From assembly GCF_003605365.2 (NCBI RefSeq), contig NZ_QYTU02000013.1:1-64000 (forward strand): DNA of 64,000 bases. Reading direction: 5' to 3'. This stretch comes from Siminovitchia fortis (GTDB taxonomy: Bacteria; Bacillota; Bacilli; Bacillales; Bacillaceae_C). The notes beneath the pieces are model-generated. The model was given only the letters and a program-made list of their open reading frames with translations. It was not told the origin of the DNA and did not search any database. Positions 32,994 to 41,764 of this stretch are shown here, one piece after another. A program made the translations under genes and the position numbers. Each line of letters starts with the position of its first letter. Within the stretch, counting starts at the first letter, position 1.

Positions 32994-34460
32994 CTATTCT
33001 TTCAATAAACGCAAGCTTTCATCAAATTCCTTTTCGATTTCTTCATTTGGTTTATAGGTGATCAGGCTGACAACAACTGCTACGAGAAGGTTGATGAGAA
33101 AGCCCGGTACAATCTCGTAAAGGGCGAAATCCAGGCTTTGCCATACAAGCACGGTAACCGCTCCGGCAACCATTCCGGCGATTGCACCCCAGTTTGTCAG
33201 CTTCCTCCAATAGAGGCTTAAAACAACGACCGGCCCGAATGAAGCTCCAAATCCGGCCCATGCGTGGGCTACAAGGTTCAGGATGGACTCCGTTTTATTG
33301 GAGCTGAGAATGTAAGCGACCAATGCAACGGCCAAAACGGCCATCCTTCCGAAAAAGACAAGTTCTTTGTCGCTTGCATCTCGGCGGAAAAGTAATTTGT
33401 ATAAGTCTTCTGTAAGGGCACTTGAAGTGACGATCAACTGAGATGAGATCGTACTCATGATGGCGGCAAGAATTGCAGCCAAGACAAATCCTGCAAACAA
33501 TGGGTGGAATAGAATTTGACCGAGCTCGATGAAGACGGCTTCCGGATCATGCAGCGTGTGATTCGTCGTGTGGAAATAGGCGATTCCGATCAAGGCTGTT
33601 AAAACAGCTCCCAACAATGATAGGATCATCCACCCCATTCCGATCCGGCGTGCCACTTTTGTTTCCTTCACTGAACTGATGGCCATGAACCTTACGATAA
33701 TATGCGGCTGTCCGACATAACCAAGTCCCCAGGCCAGCAGGGAGACAATCCCGATAAACGTCGTATCCCTGAAAAACGAGAAAAGGGCAGGGTCAATGGA
33801 TTGGATCGTTTCCACTGTTTGTGCGGGACCTCCGGTTTTCATGACGGCCAACGCCGGTACAATCAAAAGTGCAATCAACATGATCAGGCCCTGTGCAAAG
33901 TCTGTCCAGCTTACAGCGAGGAACCCGCCGAAAAGTGTGTAGGCTACGACAACGAGTGCAATGATAAGCAGTCCTTTCTGATAGCCGAATCCGAACGAGC
34001 TTTCAAAGAAAACCGCCCCTGCGACAAGACCCGAAGAAACGTAAAAGGTAAAAAAGACCAAAATGACAAGGGCAGAAACGATACGCAGCAATTTTGTGTT
34101 ATCTTTCAGCCGGTTTTCAAAGAAAGACGGAATTGTAATCGAATCATTGCTCACCTGGGTATAGGTGCGCAGCCTCGGTGCGACAAAAATCCAGTTTAAA
34201 TAAGCACCTAATGTCAAGCCGATGGCAATCCAGACACTGGTCAATCCGCTTGCATAGACAGCTCCGGGCAGACCCATAAGCAGCCATCCGCTCATATCCG
34301 CTGCACCGGCGCTGAGTGCGGTGACTGCCGGTCCAAGAGACCGCCCGCCTAGCATATAGTCGTTCAGGTCGCCTGTCTTCCTGTAGGCGACCCAGCCGAT
34401 TACAAGCATGAGAATCATATATACAATAATCGTTATAAGTTTCAAAGTTTCATCTGTCAT
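32994..34460 (-). CDS. putP: Sodium/proline symporter PutP
   Basis: This 488-residue SSS-family symporter has about 12-13 transmembrane helices. Typical PutP segments are LNDYMLGGRSLGPAVTALSAGAADMSGWLLMGLPG near the N-terminus (only part is quoted as motif: GRSLGPAVTALSAGAADMSG) and VLAAILAAIMSTISSQLIV in the sodium-site helix. It imports L-proline for catabolism. It lies 24 bases downstream of the putC stop and should be co-transcribed. Confidence 0.94.
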   Translation of the reverse strand: MTDETLKLITIIVYMILMLVIGWVAYRKTGDLNDYMLGGRSLGPAVTALSAGAADMSGWLLMGLPGAVYASGLTSVWIAIGLTLGAYLNWIFVAPRLRTYTQVSNDSITIPSFFENRLKDNTKLLRIVSALVILVFFTFYVSSGLVAGAVFFESSFGFGYQKGLLIIALVVVAYTLFGGFLAVSWTDFAQGLIMLIALLIVPALAVMKTGGPAQTVETIQSIDPALFSFFRDTTFIGIVSLLAWGLGYVGQPHIIVRFMAISSVKETKVARRIGMGWMILSLLGAVLTALIGIAYFHTTNHTLHDPEAVFIELGQILFHPLFAGFVLAAILAAIMSTISSQLIVTSSALTEDLYKLLFRRDASDKELVFFGRMAVLAVALVAYILSSNKTESILNLVAHAWAGFGASFGPVVVLSLYWRKLTNWGAIAGMVAGAVTVLVWQSLDFALYEIVPGFLINLLVAVVVSLITYKPNEEIEKEFDESLRLLKE

Positions 34461-34484
34461 AAAAGCTCATCTCCGTTCTGATGA

Positions 34485-36029
34485 CTACAGCATCTCGGAT
34501 GTCGTCTTCGCCTGCATATGAAGCAGCAGATAATCAGGACCTCCTGCCTTGGAATCGGTCCCGGACATATTGAAGCCTCCAAAAGGCTGATAGCCTACAA
34601 TCGCTCCTGTACAGCCGCGGTTGAAATACAGGTTGCCGACATGAAATTCCTCGCGGGCTTTTTCCATGTTCATGCGGTTGTTCGTAATGACTGCTCCAGT
34701 CAGCCCGTATTCTGTATTATTGGCAATTTCCAGCGCCTCTGTAAAATCTTTCGCCTTTGCAAAAGCCACAACCGGGCCAAAAATTTCTTCCTGCATAAGG
34801 CGTGCTTCAGGGGCAAGCCCGGCAAAAATGGTCGGTTTGATGAAGTATCCTTTAGAGTCATCGCCTTCTCCGCCGATCATCAATTCACCTTCGCCTTTGC
34901 CGATTTCAATATATTTCATGATTTTATCAAATGCGTTTTGGTCGTTCACCGGTCCCATGAAATTGTTCTGATCGGCAGGATCGCCGATGGTCAGCTCTTT
35001 TGTCAATTCAACTGCACGATTCAACACTTCATCGTATACGTCTTCAACGATGACCGCACGGGAACAAGCGGAGCATTTTTGCCCAGAAAACCCGAAAGCC
35101 GAGCGGACGATCGATTGGGCTGCCAGTTCCAGATCCGCTTCCTTATCCACGACAATTGTGTCTTTTCCGCCCATTTCGGCGATTACGCGCTTCAGCCAGA
35201 TTTGGCCTTCGTTCACAATGGCGGCACGTTCATAGATGCGAGTTCCGACTTCCCTGGATCCTGTGAAGCTGATGAAACGTGTTTTCGGATGGTCGACGAG
35301 GAAGTCGCCGACTTCGGAACCGCTTCCCGGAATATAGTTGAGCACGCCTTTTGGCAATCCGGCTTCTTCCATCACTTCAACAAATTTCGCTGCGATGACA
35401 GGTGTCGTGGATGCCGGCTTCAAAAGGACTGTATTGCCTGAAACGATGGCAGCCACCGTCGTTCCGGCCATGATGGCAAAGGCGAAATTCCATGGGGAAA
35501 TGATCACGCCGACGCCAAGCGGGATATAATCATAGCGATTGTATTCTCCCGGCCTGCTTTCCACTTTTTTGCCGTCCTTCAGTTCAAGCATTTGTCTTCC
35601 ATAGTATTCCAGGAAGTCAATGCCTTCTGCCGTATCGGCATCCGCTTCATTCCACGGCTTTCCCGCTTCTTTGACAAGCAATGCGGAGAATTCATGCTTT
35701 CTTCTGCGAATAATGGCAGCCGCTTTGAAGAGGACATCCGCCCGAATTTCCGGTTTTACTTTTTTCCAAGATTCAAAGGCTGCAAGCGCACTGTCCATTG
35801 CCTGTTGGGCCAATTCGCGGTCAGCTTTCGATACCCGTCCGACGATTTCTTCTTTATTGGCAGGGTTGATCGAAACGATTTTTTCATCTGTCGTAATTTT
35901 CTCCCCGCCGATGACTAAAGGATAATCCTTGCCAAGATAGCTTTCTACCAAATCCAGCCCTGCTTTGAATGCCTGCTTGTTCTCCTCTTTGGAAAAATCA
36001 GTGAATGGTTCGTGTTTATAAGTGATCAT
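34485..36029 (-). CDS. putC: L-glutamate gamma-semialdehyde (P5C) dehydrogenase
   Basis: This 514-residue aldehyde dehydrogenase of the RocA/PutC type oxidises glutamate 5-semialdehyde to glutamate. The catalytic Cys is in [12 protein letters not shown], the Glu in IAEMGGKDT and the nucleotide loop in SFTGSREVG. The start ATG 36029 lies 9 bases after AAGGAG; a start three codons upstream is less likely. It is the second gene of putBCPR. Long open frames on the opposite strand here are antisense shadows. Confidence 0.94.
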   Translation of the reverse strand: MITYKHEPFTDFSKEENKQAFKAGLDLVESYLGKDYPLVIGGEKITTDEKIVSINPANKEEIVGRVSKADRELAQQAMDSALAAFESWKKVKPEIRADVLFKAAAIIRRRKHEFSALLVKEAGKPWNEADADTAEGIDFLEYYGRQMLELKDGKKVESRPGEYNRYDYIPLGVGVIISPWNFAFAIMAGTTVAAIVSGNTVLLKPASTTPVIAAKFVEVMEEAGLPKGVLNYIPGSGSEVGDFLVDHPKTRFISFTGSREVGTRIYERAAIVNEGQIWLKRVIAEMGGKDTIVVDKEADLELAAQSIVRSAFGFSGQKCSACSRAVIVEDVYDEVLNRAVELTKELTIGDPADQNNFMGPVNDQNAFDKIMKYIEIGKGEGELMIGGEGDDSKGYFIKPTIFAGLAPEARLMQEEIFGPVVAFAKAKDFTEALEIANNTEYGLTGAVITNNRMNMEKAREEFHVGNLYFNRGCTGAIVGYQPFGGFNMSGTDSKAGGPDYLLLHMQAKTTSEML

Positions 36030-36058
36030 CCGACACAACTCCTTATCATAATAAATGA

Positions 36059-36976
36059 TTAATTTTTTACCAACCCTTTAAAGGCAAATGAAATATTTGC
36101 AGGCCTTTCAGCCAGTCTCCTCATAAAATATCCATACCAATCGCGGCCGTACGGAACGTAGACTCTCATCTTATATCCCTGCTCCACAAGATCTAATTGT
36201 GTTTTAGTCCGCATGCCGTACAGCATCTGGAACTCAAACTGATCTTTTGGAATCTGCAGTTTTGCAGCCAGTTCCTTTGTATAATTGATCATGTTGTCAT
36301 CATGAGTGGCGACAGCTGTATACAACCCGTATTTCAGACTTTGCTCAATCAATTTTTTATAATTGGCGTCAACATCTTTTTTATCCGGATAGGCGACGGC
36401 TGCCGGCTCTTTGTAGGCTCCTTTTACAAGCCGTAAAAACGGTTTCAAAGAACTTAATTTTTGCAGGTCATTTTCCGTGCGGTACAAGTAGGCTTGAAGG
36501 ACTGTACTGACACAGCTGTAGGATTCCTTGAACTGTTTAAAAAGCTCCAGCGTTTTCTCGCAGCGGGGCTCATCTTCCATATCGATCGTCACCATAACGC
36601 CATGCTTTTCCGCCGTATCTAAAATGCTTGTCATGTTGCTGATGACAAGATCTTGGTCAATATCAAGGCCGAGCGACGTCATTTTGACAGACATGTGGGA
36701 ATCAAGCTTTTCCCTGCCAATCGTTTCGATCGTTTCAATGGCCTCTTTCGTCCTTTCGATGGCTGTCTCTTTTGAATTGACAAACTCCCCCAAATGGTCA
36801 ACAGTGGTAGCCAGTCCTTTACTGTTCAGATCTTTGATGATTTGGACCGAGCTTGGAAAATCAGTTCCGGCGATGATTTTTCCCGTAACGATACTGCCGC
36901 CTCTTTTCCTTGCCATTTCATTCAGCCAATTGCTTTTGGAAAGTAATAAAAAGAAATTCCTTGTTACCGCTTCCAT
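36059..36976 (-). CDS. putB: Proline dehydrogenase
   Basis: This 305-residue FAD enzyme oxidises L-proline to pyrroline-5-carboxylate. The barrel motifs [50 protein letters not shown] and the C-terminal [12 protein letters not shown] match B. subtilis PutB closely. ATG 36976 is preferred because AAGGTGGTGA sits just before it. It heads the proline operon. Confidence 0.95.
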   Translation of the reverse strand: MEAVTRNFFLLLSKSNWLNEMARKRGGSIVTGKIIAGTDFPSSVQIIKDLNSKGLATTVDHLGEFVNSKETAIERTKEAIETIETIGREKLDSHMSVKMTSLGLDIDQDLVISNMTSILDTAEKHGVMVTIDMEDEPRCEKTLELFKQFKESYSCVSTVLQAYLYRTENDLQKLSSLKPFLRLVKGAYKEPAAVAYPDKKDVDANYKKLIEQSLKYGLYTAVATHDDNMINYTKELAAKLQIPKDQFEFQMLYGMRTKTQLDLVEQGYKMRVYVPYGRDWYGYFMRRLAERPANISFAFKGLVKN

Positions 36977-37140
36977 TTTATTCACCACCTTAGGAATATT
37001 AGACTTAACTTTATTGTATAAATTTTAATAATGTCTTGCATCGTCTGAAGAAACCAAACTTTGGCCGCTTTTGTTGTTGGTTGGGGACAAAGGGGGATGG
37101 AAACGGTATATATACGCGTTGGAAGGAGCACATTTGATAT
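36977..37140. promoter_or_regulatory. Upstream region of the put operon
   Basis: This gap must hold the put promoter. The perfect palindrome CCAAA-C-TTTGG (37054-37064), flanked by GGCCGC, is about 80 bases before the putB start and is a candidate PutR site. The rest is AT-rich with TTATACAAT-like sequence. No sigma-54 element is present, unlike the hydroxyproline locus. Confidence 0.4.
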
Positions 37141-37174
37141 TTGAAAAAGCATCCCGCGGGAGGATGCTTTTTCA
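37141..37174 (-). terminator. Terminator of the thioesterase gene
   Basis: TTGAAAAAGCATCC and GGATGCTTTTTCAA form a perfect 14-base stem around CGCGGG. The stem includes the stop codon of the thioesterase gene. Symmetric A and T runs let it act in both directions. Confidence 0.8.
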
Positions 37175-37648
37175 AATTTTAAAAGTATCGGGCATGACGA
37201 CAGCGACCACTTCGCCCTTTGCACATAGGGTATCTCCGGCAAAGACTTCTACTGAGGTTTTCCATTTCTTAGGGTGAATCTCTTCGACGGTGCCGATCGC
37301 TTTTAGTGCTGTTCCTTGGGGTGTAGGTTTCAAATAATCGACATGCAATGATGCTGTAACGAAACGGGGAGGTGCATGCCCGCTGCCCGGTTCGTGGCCA
37401 TTTTTCCTATGTAGGGCAAGTGCAGCCGAGCCTGTTCCGTGGCAGTCGACTAATGAAGCGAGCAATCCGCCGTAAACAAACCCGGGAATCGCCTTGTGTT
37501 CTTCCTTCGGTTCATAGATGGTGATGGTTTTATCGCCGTCCCAGCCTGTCCGGAAATGATGTCCTGCTTCATTCAGCCTCCCGCATCCAAAACAGTGGGC
37601 AAATTCGTCCGGATATTCATCTTGAATGGCATGAGTGATTTTTTCCAT
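37172..37648 (-). CDS. PaaI-like hotdog-fold thioesterase family protein
   Basis: This 158-residue single hotdog domain contains FVYGGLLASLVDCHGTGSAAL, the helix and active-site region of PaaI-type thioesterases, and an N-terminal HCFGCGRLNEAGHHF motif seen in a subgroup. The substrate, presumably an acyl-CoA, is unknown. ATG 37648 has GAGAGGAAGG upstream; an in-frame start 24 bases earlier lacks one. It stands alone between putB and a thioredoxin-like gene. Confidence 0.78.
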   Translation of the reverse strand: MEKITHAIQDEYPDEFAHCFGCGRLNEAGHHFRTGWDGDKTITIYEPKEEHKAIPGFVYGGLLASLVDCHGTGSAALALHRKNGHEPGSGHAPPRFVTASLHVDYLKPTPQGTALKAIGTVEEIHPKKWKTSVEVFAGDTLCAKGEVVAVVMPDTFKI

Positions 37649-37775
37649 CTTTACCTTCCTCTCTAATTCCATATTTTTCTATCTCTATCTATATTATAGT
37701 AGACGAGCAGTTTTGTTTACAGAATAATCATGATTCGATAAGCTTTTTTATAAGAATAGGGAAGGAGTGAGAGAA

Positions 37776-38330
37776 ATGAATTTAAACAATTGGTTTGAAA
37801 AAGGGCTGACGCCCGAGAAATATATGGGTGACCTGGAGTACCATAAAGACGGCTTTTTACATATCTATGAAAATTTCCAGCCGCCTGCTGACGACGAATT
37901 TTTCAGTAAAATCAAAGGGAAGAACCTGCGTGTTGTGGCGTTGGCTGAAGTTTGGTGCGGCCATTGCATGTTAAATGTCCCCGTTTTGCTGCGTCTGGCG
38001 GAAAAAACAGATATGGACGTCCGGCTTCTGCCGCGTGATCAGCATCTGGATTTGATGGACCAATACTTGACAAACGGGAAAAGGGTAATCCCCATTTTCA
38101 TTTTCATCGATGAAAATGGCAATCAAGTGGCCAAGTGGGGACCGATCACTGAATCGACGAAAGCGTTTGTCGATGAGCACAAAAAAGACCTGCCGCCAAA
38201 AGATGATGACAGCTATGATGAGAAATTCAAAGAGATGGTTAAAATAGTCGCAAAAACGTTCATGGAAAAACCTAACTTCTGGAGCAACTCCTATGAAAGC
38301 ATGAAAGAAACCTTAAATGAAGTAAAATAA
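37776..38330 (+). CDS. Thioredoxin-family protein with WCGHC motif
   Basis: This 184-residue cytoplasmic protein (no signal peptide) has a thioredoxin fold with redox pair Cys61 and Cys64 in VWCGHCML, followed by IPIFIFIDENGNQVAKWG. The N- and C-terminal extensions are longer than in thioredoxin. Similar proteins in Bacillus are annotated only as thioredoxin family. ATG 37776 is preferred over GTG 37767 because GAAGGAG overlaps the latter. The role is unknown. It is monocistronic, with a terminator directly after. Confidence 0.82.
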   Translation: MNLNNWFEKGLTPEKYMGDLEYHKDGFLHIYENFQPPADDEFFSKIKGKNLRVVALAEVWCGHCMLNVPVLLRLAEKTDMDVRLLPRDQHLDLMDQYLTNGKRVIPIFIFIDENGNQVAKWGPITESTKAFVDEHKKDLPPKDDDSYDEKFKEMVKIVAKTFMEKPNFWSNSYESMKETLNEVK

Positions 38331-38336
38331 TTTTTT

Positions 38337-38362
38337 ATGGGCGGGCTAACGATTCCGCCCAT
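38337..38362. terminator. Bidirectional terminator
   Basis: ATGGGCGG at 38337-38344 pairs with CCGCCCAT at 38355-38362, with T runs or A runs on both sides, between the converging thioredoxin-like and LysR genes. Confidence 0.75.
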
Positions 38363-39268
38363 TTAAATTTTGGGCTGCAGTTCCTTGGCTACATCTCTCG
38401 TAATGTCCAAAAACCGTTCGACAATCGACGGTTGGTAATGATGTTGCAGTGTCACCAAGCTTAATTTCGTTTCCAGTTTGGGCTCCGCCAGCGGAACGAG
38501 TTCCGGCAGCCCGGGCCAATGGAACCGGCTGAAATTATAAGGCGCAAAACTGATTCCCACTCCTTTCATCACCATAAAGAGCATTGGAAAAACTTCCGTT
38601 CCCCAATAAACCACATCTGGGGCAAAGCCGCTGTTATGACAGGCTTCCACGATCTCTTCGGCAATTCCCGAACCGTGTGAAGAGGTGGGAAGGATGAACT
38701 TTTCATTCCGAAGATCAGCAATGCTGACCGACGGCTTATCCAATAATGGGTGGCCGGGGGGCAATGCCAGAAGTAAAGGTTCCGTCATTAAAGTGGATAT
38801 ATGGAGATCCTCCGCCTCGAATATTGTGCGGACGATGCCGATGTCTATTCTATGATTTCTCAATTCATTCAGCACGAACGAAGAATTCCCTTCCCTTACA
38901 CGCATGATGATGTTCGGCGCTTCTTCCCGGAGTTTTTTTACCGCATCAGGAATGATGAATAGATTAGCAGAGGTAATGCATCCCGCGGTGACTGTCCCGC
39001 GCATTCCGTCATTGTGTTCCATCAGCTCCTTCACCATATTTTCAGCAGATGCAATCAGTTCTTTCCCCCGCACATATAAAAATTCCCCGTCCCTTGTCAA
39101 AGTCAGCCGCCTTCCAGACCGGTCAAACAATGAAACTTTCAATTCTTTTTCCAGCTTGGCCATCATAATACTTAATGGCGGCTGCGTCATATTCAGCGCT
39201 TCAGCGGCTTTGGAAACACTCCCCTCTTCTACTATTTTTATGAAACAGCGCAATCGATGCAAATCCAT
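38363..39268 (-). CDS. LysR-family transcriptional regulator, copy 1
   Basis: This 301-residue regulator has an N-terminal winged helix (GSVSKAAEALNMTQPPLSIMMAKLE) and an effector-binding domain with the LPPGHPLLDKPSV turn. It is of the same subfamily as the LysR at 62156-63067 (matching NMTQPPLS, LPPGHPL, VVYWGTE/IIYWGTE and MLFMV/MLGMV blocks), and their upstream regions share AT-rich motifs. It is not divergent from a metabolic gene, so its target is unclear. Together the pair flank the molybdenum/PxpABC region. Confidence 0.88.
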   Translation of the reverse strand: MDLHRLRCFIKIVEEGSVSKAAEALNMTQPPLSIMMAKLEKELKVSLFDRSGRRLTLTRDGEFLYVRGKELIASAENMVKELMEHNDGMRGTVTAGCITSANLFIIPDAVKKLREEAPNIIMRVREGNSSFVLNELRNHRIDIGIVRTIFEAEDLHISTLMTEPLLLALPPGHPLLDKPSVSIADLRNEKFILPTSSHGSGIAEEIVEACHNSGFAPDVVYWGTEVFPMLFMVMKGVGISFAPYNFSRFHWPGLPELVPLAEPKLETKLSLVTLQHHYQPSIVERFLDITRDVAKELQPKI

Positions 39269-39297
39269 ATAACTTCTCCTCTGGTTGATTGATAAAA

Positions 39298-39346
39298 CTA
39301 TATATAATGTATATTAAATTCATATGTGTTATATATTTTTAATAAT
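39298..39346 (-). promoter_or_regulatory. AT-rich promoter/operator block of LysR copy 1
   Basis: TATATATAATGTATATT (39299-39315) followed 13 bases on by TTATATATTTT resembles the block upstream of the second LysR gene (63078-63124), which has ATGTATATT and TTATATATTTT 11 bases apart. The likeness suggests a shared operator or autoregulation. AT-rich chance similarity is possible. Confidence 0.4.
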
Positions 39347-39365
39347 ACGAAAATTTACAGTTGGT

Positions 39366-39381
39366 TTGCAAGGGCTTTCAA
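39366..39381. promoter_or_regulatory. 16-base palindrome TTGCAAGGGCTTTCAA
   Basis: This differs by one base from the palindrome in the ABC importer leader (17856-17871) and from one inside the permease gene (13936-13951). It is about 100 bases upstream of the LysR gene. Compared with the cre consensus, the central CG is GG. It may be a site for a global regulator. Confidence 0.35.
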
Positions 39382-39426
39382 TAATTTTATAAAATATACT
39401 TTTTCTAAGGGGATCAACTGAAATAA

Positions 39427-39456
39427 GAAAAGCCTCCCGAATCCGAGAGGCTTTTC
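39427..39456 (-). terminator. Terminator of the molybdate transporter operon
   Basis: GAAAAGCCTC and GAGGCTTTTC form a 10-base stem extended by inner CG pairs, 11 bases past the modC stop codon. Confidence 0.85.
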
Positions 39457-39467
39457 GTTTGGAAACT

Positions 39468-40127
39468 TTATGGGGATGCAATGGTGACTGAATCTTTTCT
39501 TGGCTTCTTCTCTACAATCTTGCCTGCTCTTAAAAATAAAATCCGATTTCCCAATTTTTTCGCTTCCTCACGGTTATGGGTGACCATAACAATGGGAATC
39601 CGCCATAGCTGATGAACACGGAGCAGTTCTTCATGGCTTTTTTCTCTTGTTTCATCATCAAGAGCTGAGAATGGCTCGTCCAACAAAAGAGCTTCAGGTT
39701 CAGTGGCGATCGCTCTCGCGATGGCTGTGCGCTGTTTTTCCCCTCCGGAAATTTCGGATGGATATTTGGCTGCCAGGTGTTCGATCCGAAGCTCTTTCAT
39801 CAAGTCTTTCGCAAATGCTTCGTTCTTCATACCGTAGGCGATATTTTTCCAGACGGTCATGTGCGGGAAAAGGGCGTAATCTTGAAAAAGATATCCTATA
39901 TTTCTTTTTTGGATTGGTACAAGGGGCTTGCCGTCAAAAAAATCTGTTCCGTTTAAACGGATGATTCCGGAATCCGGATGGCTCAGTCCTGCAATGTTAT
40001 TAAGGATGGTGGTCTTGCCAGAACCGGAAGGACCGGAAAGGACGACAATTTCATTGGCGGCCGAGAATTGTATATTCAGTTTAAAATGAGACAGTTGTTT
40101 TTGAATATCTACGGTGAGCACAGTCAT
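39468..40127 (-). CDS. modC: Molybdate ABC transporter ATP-binding protein
   Basis: This 219-residue ATPase has Walker A LSGPSGSGKTT, Q-loop YLFQDYALFPHMTV, signature ISGGEKQR and Walker B LLLDEPFSALD. It is shorter than E. coli ModC because it lacks the C-terminal molybdate-binding TOBE part, as in other short Firmicute versions. It lies 7 bases downstream of modB. It powers molybdate or tungstate import, which the molybdenum hydroxylase 10 kb away needs. Confidence 0.87.
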   Translation of the reverse strand: MTVLTVDIQKQLSHFKLNIQFSAANEIVVLSGPSGSGKTTILNNIAGLSHPDSGIIRLNGTDFFDGKPLVPIQKRNIGYLFQDYALFPHMTVWKNIAYGMKNEAFAKDLMKELRIEHLAAKYPSEISGGEKQRTAIARAIATEPEALLLDEPFSALDDETREKSHEELLRVHQLWRIPIVMVTHNREEAKKLGNRILFLRAGKIVEKKPRKDSVTIASP

Positions 40128-40134
40128 CCCTCCA

Positions 40135-40809
40135 TCAGGACTTCGAATGTTTCATCATATTCCTTTTGCTCCACCAATTCAGCCATAGGATAGCACTGAA
40201 TCCGAGTGCAACAATAATGATGACCCAAAATTTGGCTAGTTCCATATTTCCGGATTCCACTGCGAAGTAGATGGCGAGCGGAATCGTGTCCGTCACATTC
40301 GGGATATAGCCGGCAATCATCAGCGTAGCGCCGAATTCACCCAGGGCGCGGGCGAATGAAAGGACGGTTCCTGCCAGCAGCCCCGGCCAGGCAAGGGGAA
40401 AGGAGATGGTCCAAAATACTTTCCATTTCGAGGCGCCCATCGTATAGGCCGCGTTCTCAACGTTCAGGTCATATTGTTGAAATGCGGCGGCAGCACTTTG
40501 GTACATCAATGGAAAAGAAACAACAACCGCGGCGATGAGAACTCCGTACCATGTGAATACGATCTGGAAGTCGAACCAGTCGAGCAATAGCTTCCCTATG
40601 AACCCGTTTTTTCCAAAAACATATAAGAGCCCAAAGCCGACAACGGTCGGGGGCAGTACGAGCGGAAGCAAAATGATGGCTTCCACAACACTTTTCCCAT
40701 AAAAAGAGTTGCGCCCGATGATCCTTGCCAGGACAACACCCGTGATAAAGACGATGACCGTTGCGATGGCAGCTGTTTTAAATGATAGTACAAGCGGAGA
40801 ATAGTTCAT
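40135..40809 (-). CDS. modB: Molybdate ABC transporter permease
   Basis: This 224-residue permease has five to six transmembrane segments and the typical LPLVLPPTVVGFGLLYVFGK block near the first third, plus the EAA loop region AAYTMGASKWKVFWTISFPLAWPGL. This is the ModB type of the BPD_transp_1 family. It sits between modA and modC with short gaps. Confidence 0.9.
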   Translation of the reverse strand: MNYSPLVLSFKTAAIATVIVFITGVVLARIIGRNSFYGKSVVEAIILLPLVLPPTVVGFGLLYVFGKNGFIGKLLLDWFDFQIVFTWYGVLIAAVVVSFPLMYQSAAAAFQQYDLNVENAAYTMGASKWKVFWTISFPLAWPGLLAGTVLSFARALGEFGATLMIAGYIPNVTDTIPLAIYFAVESGNMELAKFWVIIIVALGFSAILWLNWWSKRNMMKHSKS

Positions 40810-40829
40810 AACATCCTACCTTACAACAA

Positions 40830-41615
40830 TTATGGCTTGAATCCGTATTTTTCCAAAATGCTCTGTGCTTCTTCAGTCTTCAGGAATTTCAGGAAGTCTG
40901 ACGCTTCTTTTTCGTGCTTTGTATCCGCAAGGACAGCGCCCGGATAGATGATCGGATCGTGAAGCGATTCATCGACAGTCGCTAAAATCTTGATTTTATC
41001 GGAAGTCATCGCATCACTTTCATAGACAAATCCGATGTCGGCGTTTCCGGTCTCAACATATGTCAACACTTGGCGAACGTCCTTTGCCCGGACGAGCTTT
41101 CCTTCCAGTTCATCCCATTTTTTTAAGTTATGTAAAATTTCCTCCGTATACTTTCCGGCAGGAACGCTTTCCGGATTTCCGATAGCAATCTGATCCACAT
41201 CCGCAGCAGATATTTCATCGGCTGATTTGTAATCGATTTTGGAGGCCTCTCCTGTGATCAAAACGATTTTATTGCCTGTGACATCCTCTCTGGTTGAGGT
41301 ATTGACAAGGTCATCTTCTTCCAGTTTATCCATCCATTCCCGGTTGGCCGAAATGAAAATATCCACCGGAGCTCCCTGCTGGATCTGCTGGGCCAGTGTG
41401 CCTGATCCGCCAAGATTAAATGTCAAATCTACTGGATGGTCTTTTTCATATAGTTCTTTGATTTCTTCCAGCGCGTCAGTAAGGCTAACTGCGGCGGAAA
41501 CAGTCAATGGTATTTTTTCTTCTTTTAGATCTGTTTCCCCTGCCTGGCTGTTGCATCCTGCCAGAGGCAGTGAGAAAATAAGAGACATAAAGATTAAGAT
41601 TGTGAACTTTTTCAT
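40830..41615 (-). CDS. modA: Molybdate-binding lipoprotein
   Basis: This 261-residue binding protein has lipobox LPLAGC near residue 21. Its mature start reads LTVSAAVSLTDALEEI, and NLGGSGTLAQQIQQGAPVDIF and NADIGFVYESDA follow; these are typical ModA ligand loops. ATG 41615 follows AAAGGGGA. A longer in-frame extension upstream contains a Cys run and no ribosome site, so it is not used. A promoter (41665-41693) lies just upstream. Confidence 0.92.
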   Translation of the reverse strand: MKKFTILIFMSLIFSLPLAGCNSQAGETDLKEEKIPLTVSAAVSLTDALEEIKELYEKDHPVDLTFNLGGSGTLAQQIQQGAPVDIFISANREWMDKLEEDDLVNTSTREDVTGNKIVLITGEASKIDYKSADEISAADVDQIAIGNPESVPAGKYTEEILHNLKKWDELEGKLVRAKDVRQVLTYVETGNADIGFVYESDAMTSDKIKILATVDESLHDPIIYPGAVLADTKHEKEASDFLKFLKTEEAQSILEKYGFKP

Positions 41616-41664
41616 CGTGGGGTCCCCTTTTGCCTGATTACAACAGCAGCAATTGTTATTTCCA

Positions 41665-41693
41665 ATTATAGTTGGTTCGATGGTGCCTGTCAC
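41665..41693 (-). promoter_or_regulatory. Sigma-A promoter of modABC
   Basis: On the minus strand GTGACA (41688-41693), 17 bases, then TATAAT (41665-41670). It reads into a leader of about 45 bases before modA. I found no convincing molybdenum-cofactor riboswitch fold there. Confidence 0.65.
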
Positions 41694-41764
41694 TCCCCGA
41701 AATATGTTGAAATAATGCAGGGGCAAGGCAACTCCGGGAAAATGCAATAGGTTGGGGTGGTTTT

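Noticed and set aside
34518..35441. 307-codon open frame antisense to putC
   Set aside because: It mirrors a well-conserved P5C dehydrogenase gene, has no ribosome site, and its peptide is not protein-like; it is a codon-bias shadow.
41615..41747. N-terminal extension of ModA with a run of cysteines
   Set aside because: It has no ribosome site and precedes an ordinary lipoprotein signal; the modA promoter lies within it.
41616..41764. Molybdenum-cofactor riboswitch between modA and the TauE gene
   Set aside because: I could not find the expected conserved stems; an ordinary sigma-A promoter explains the region.
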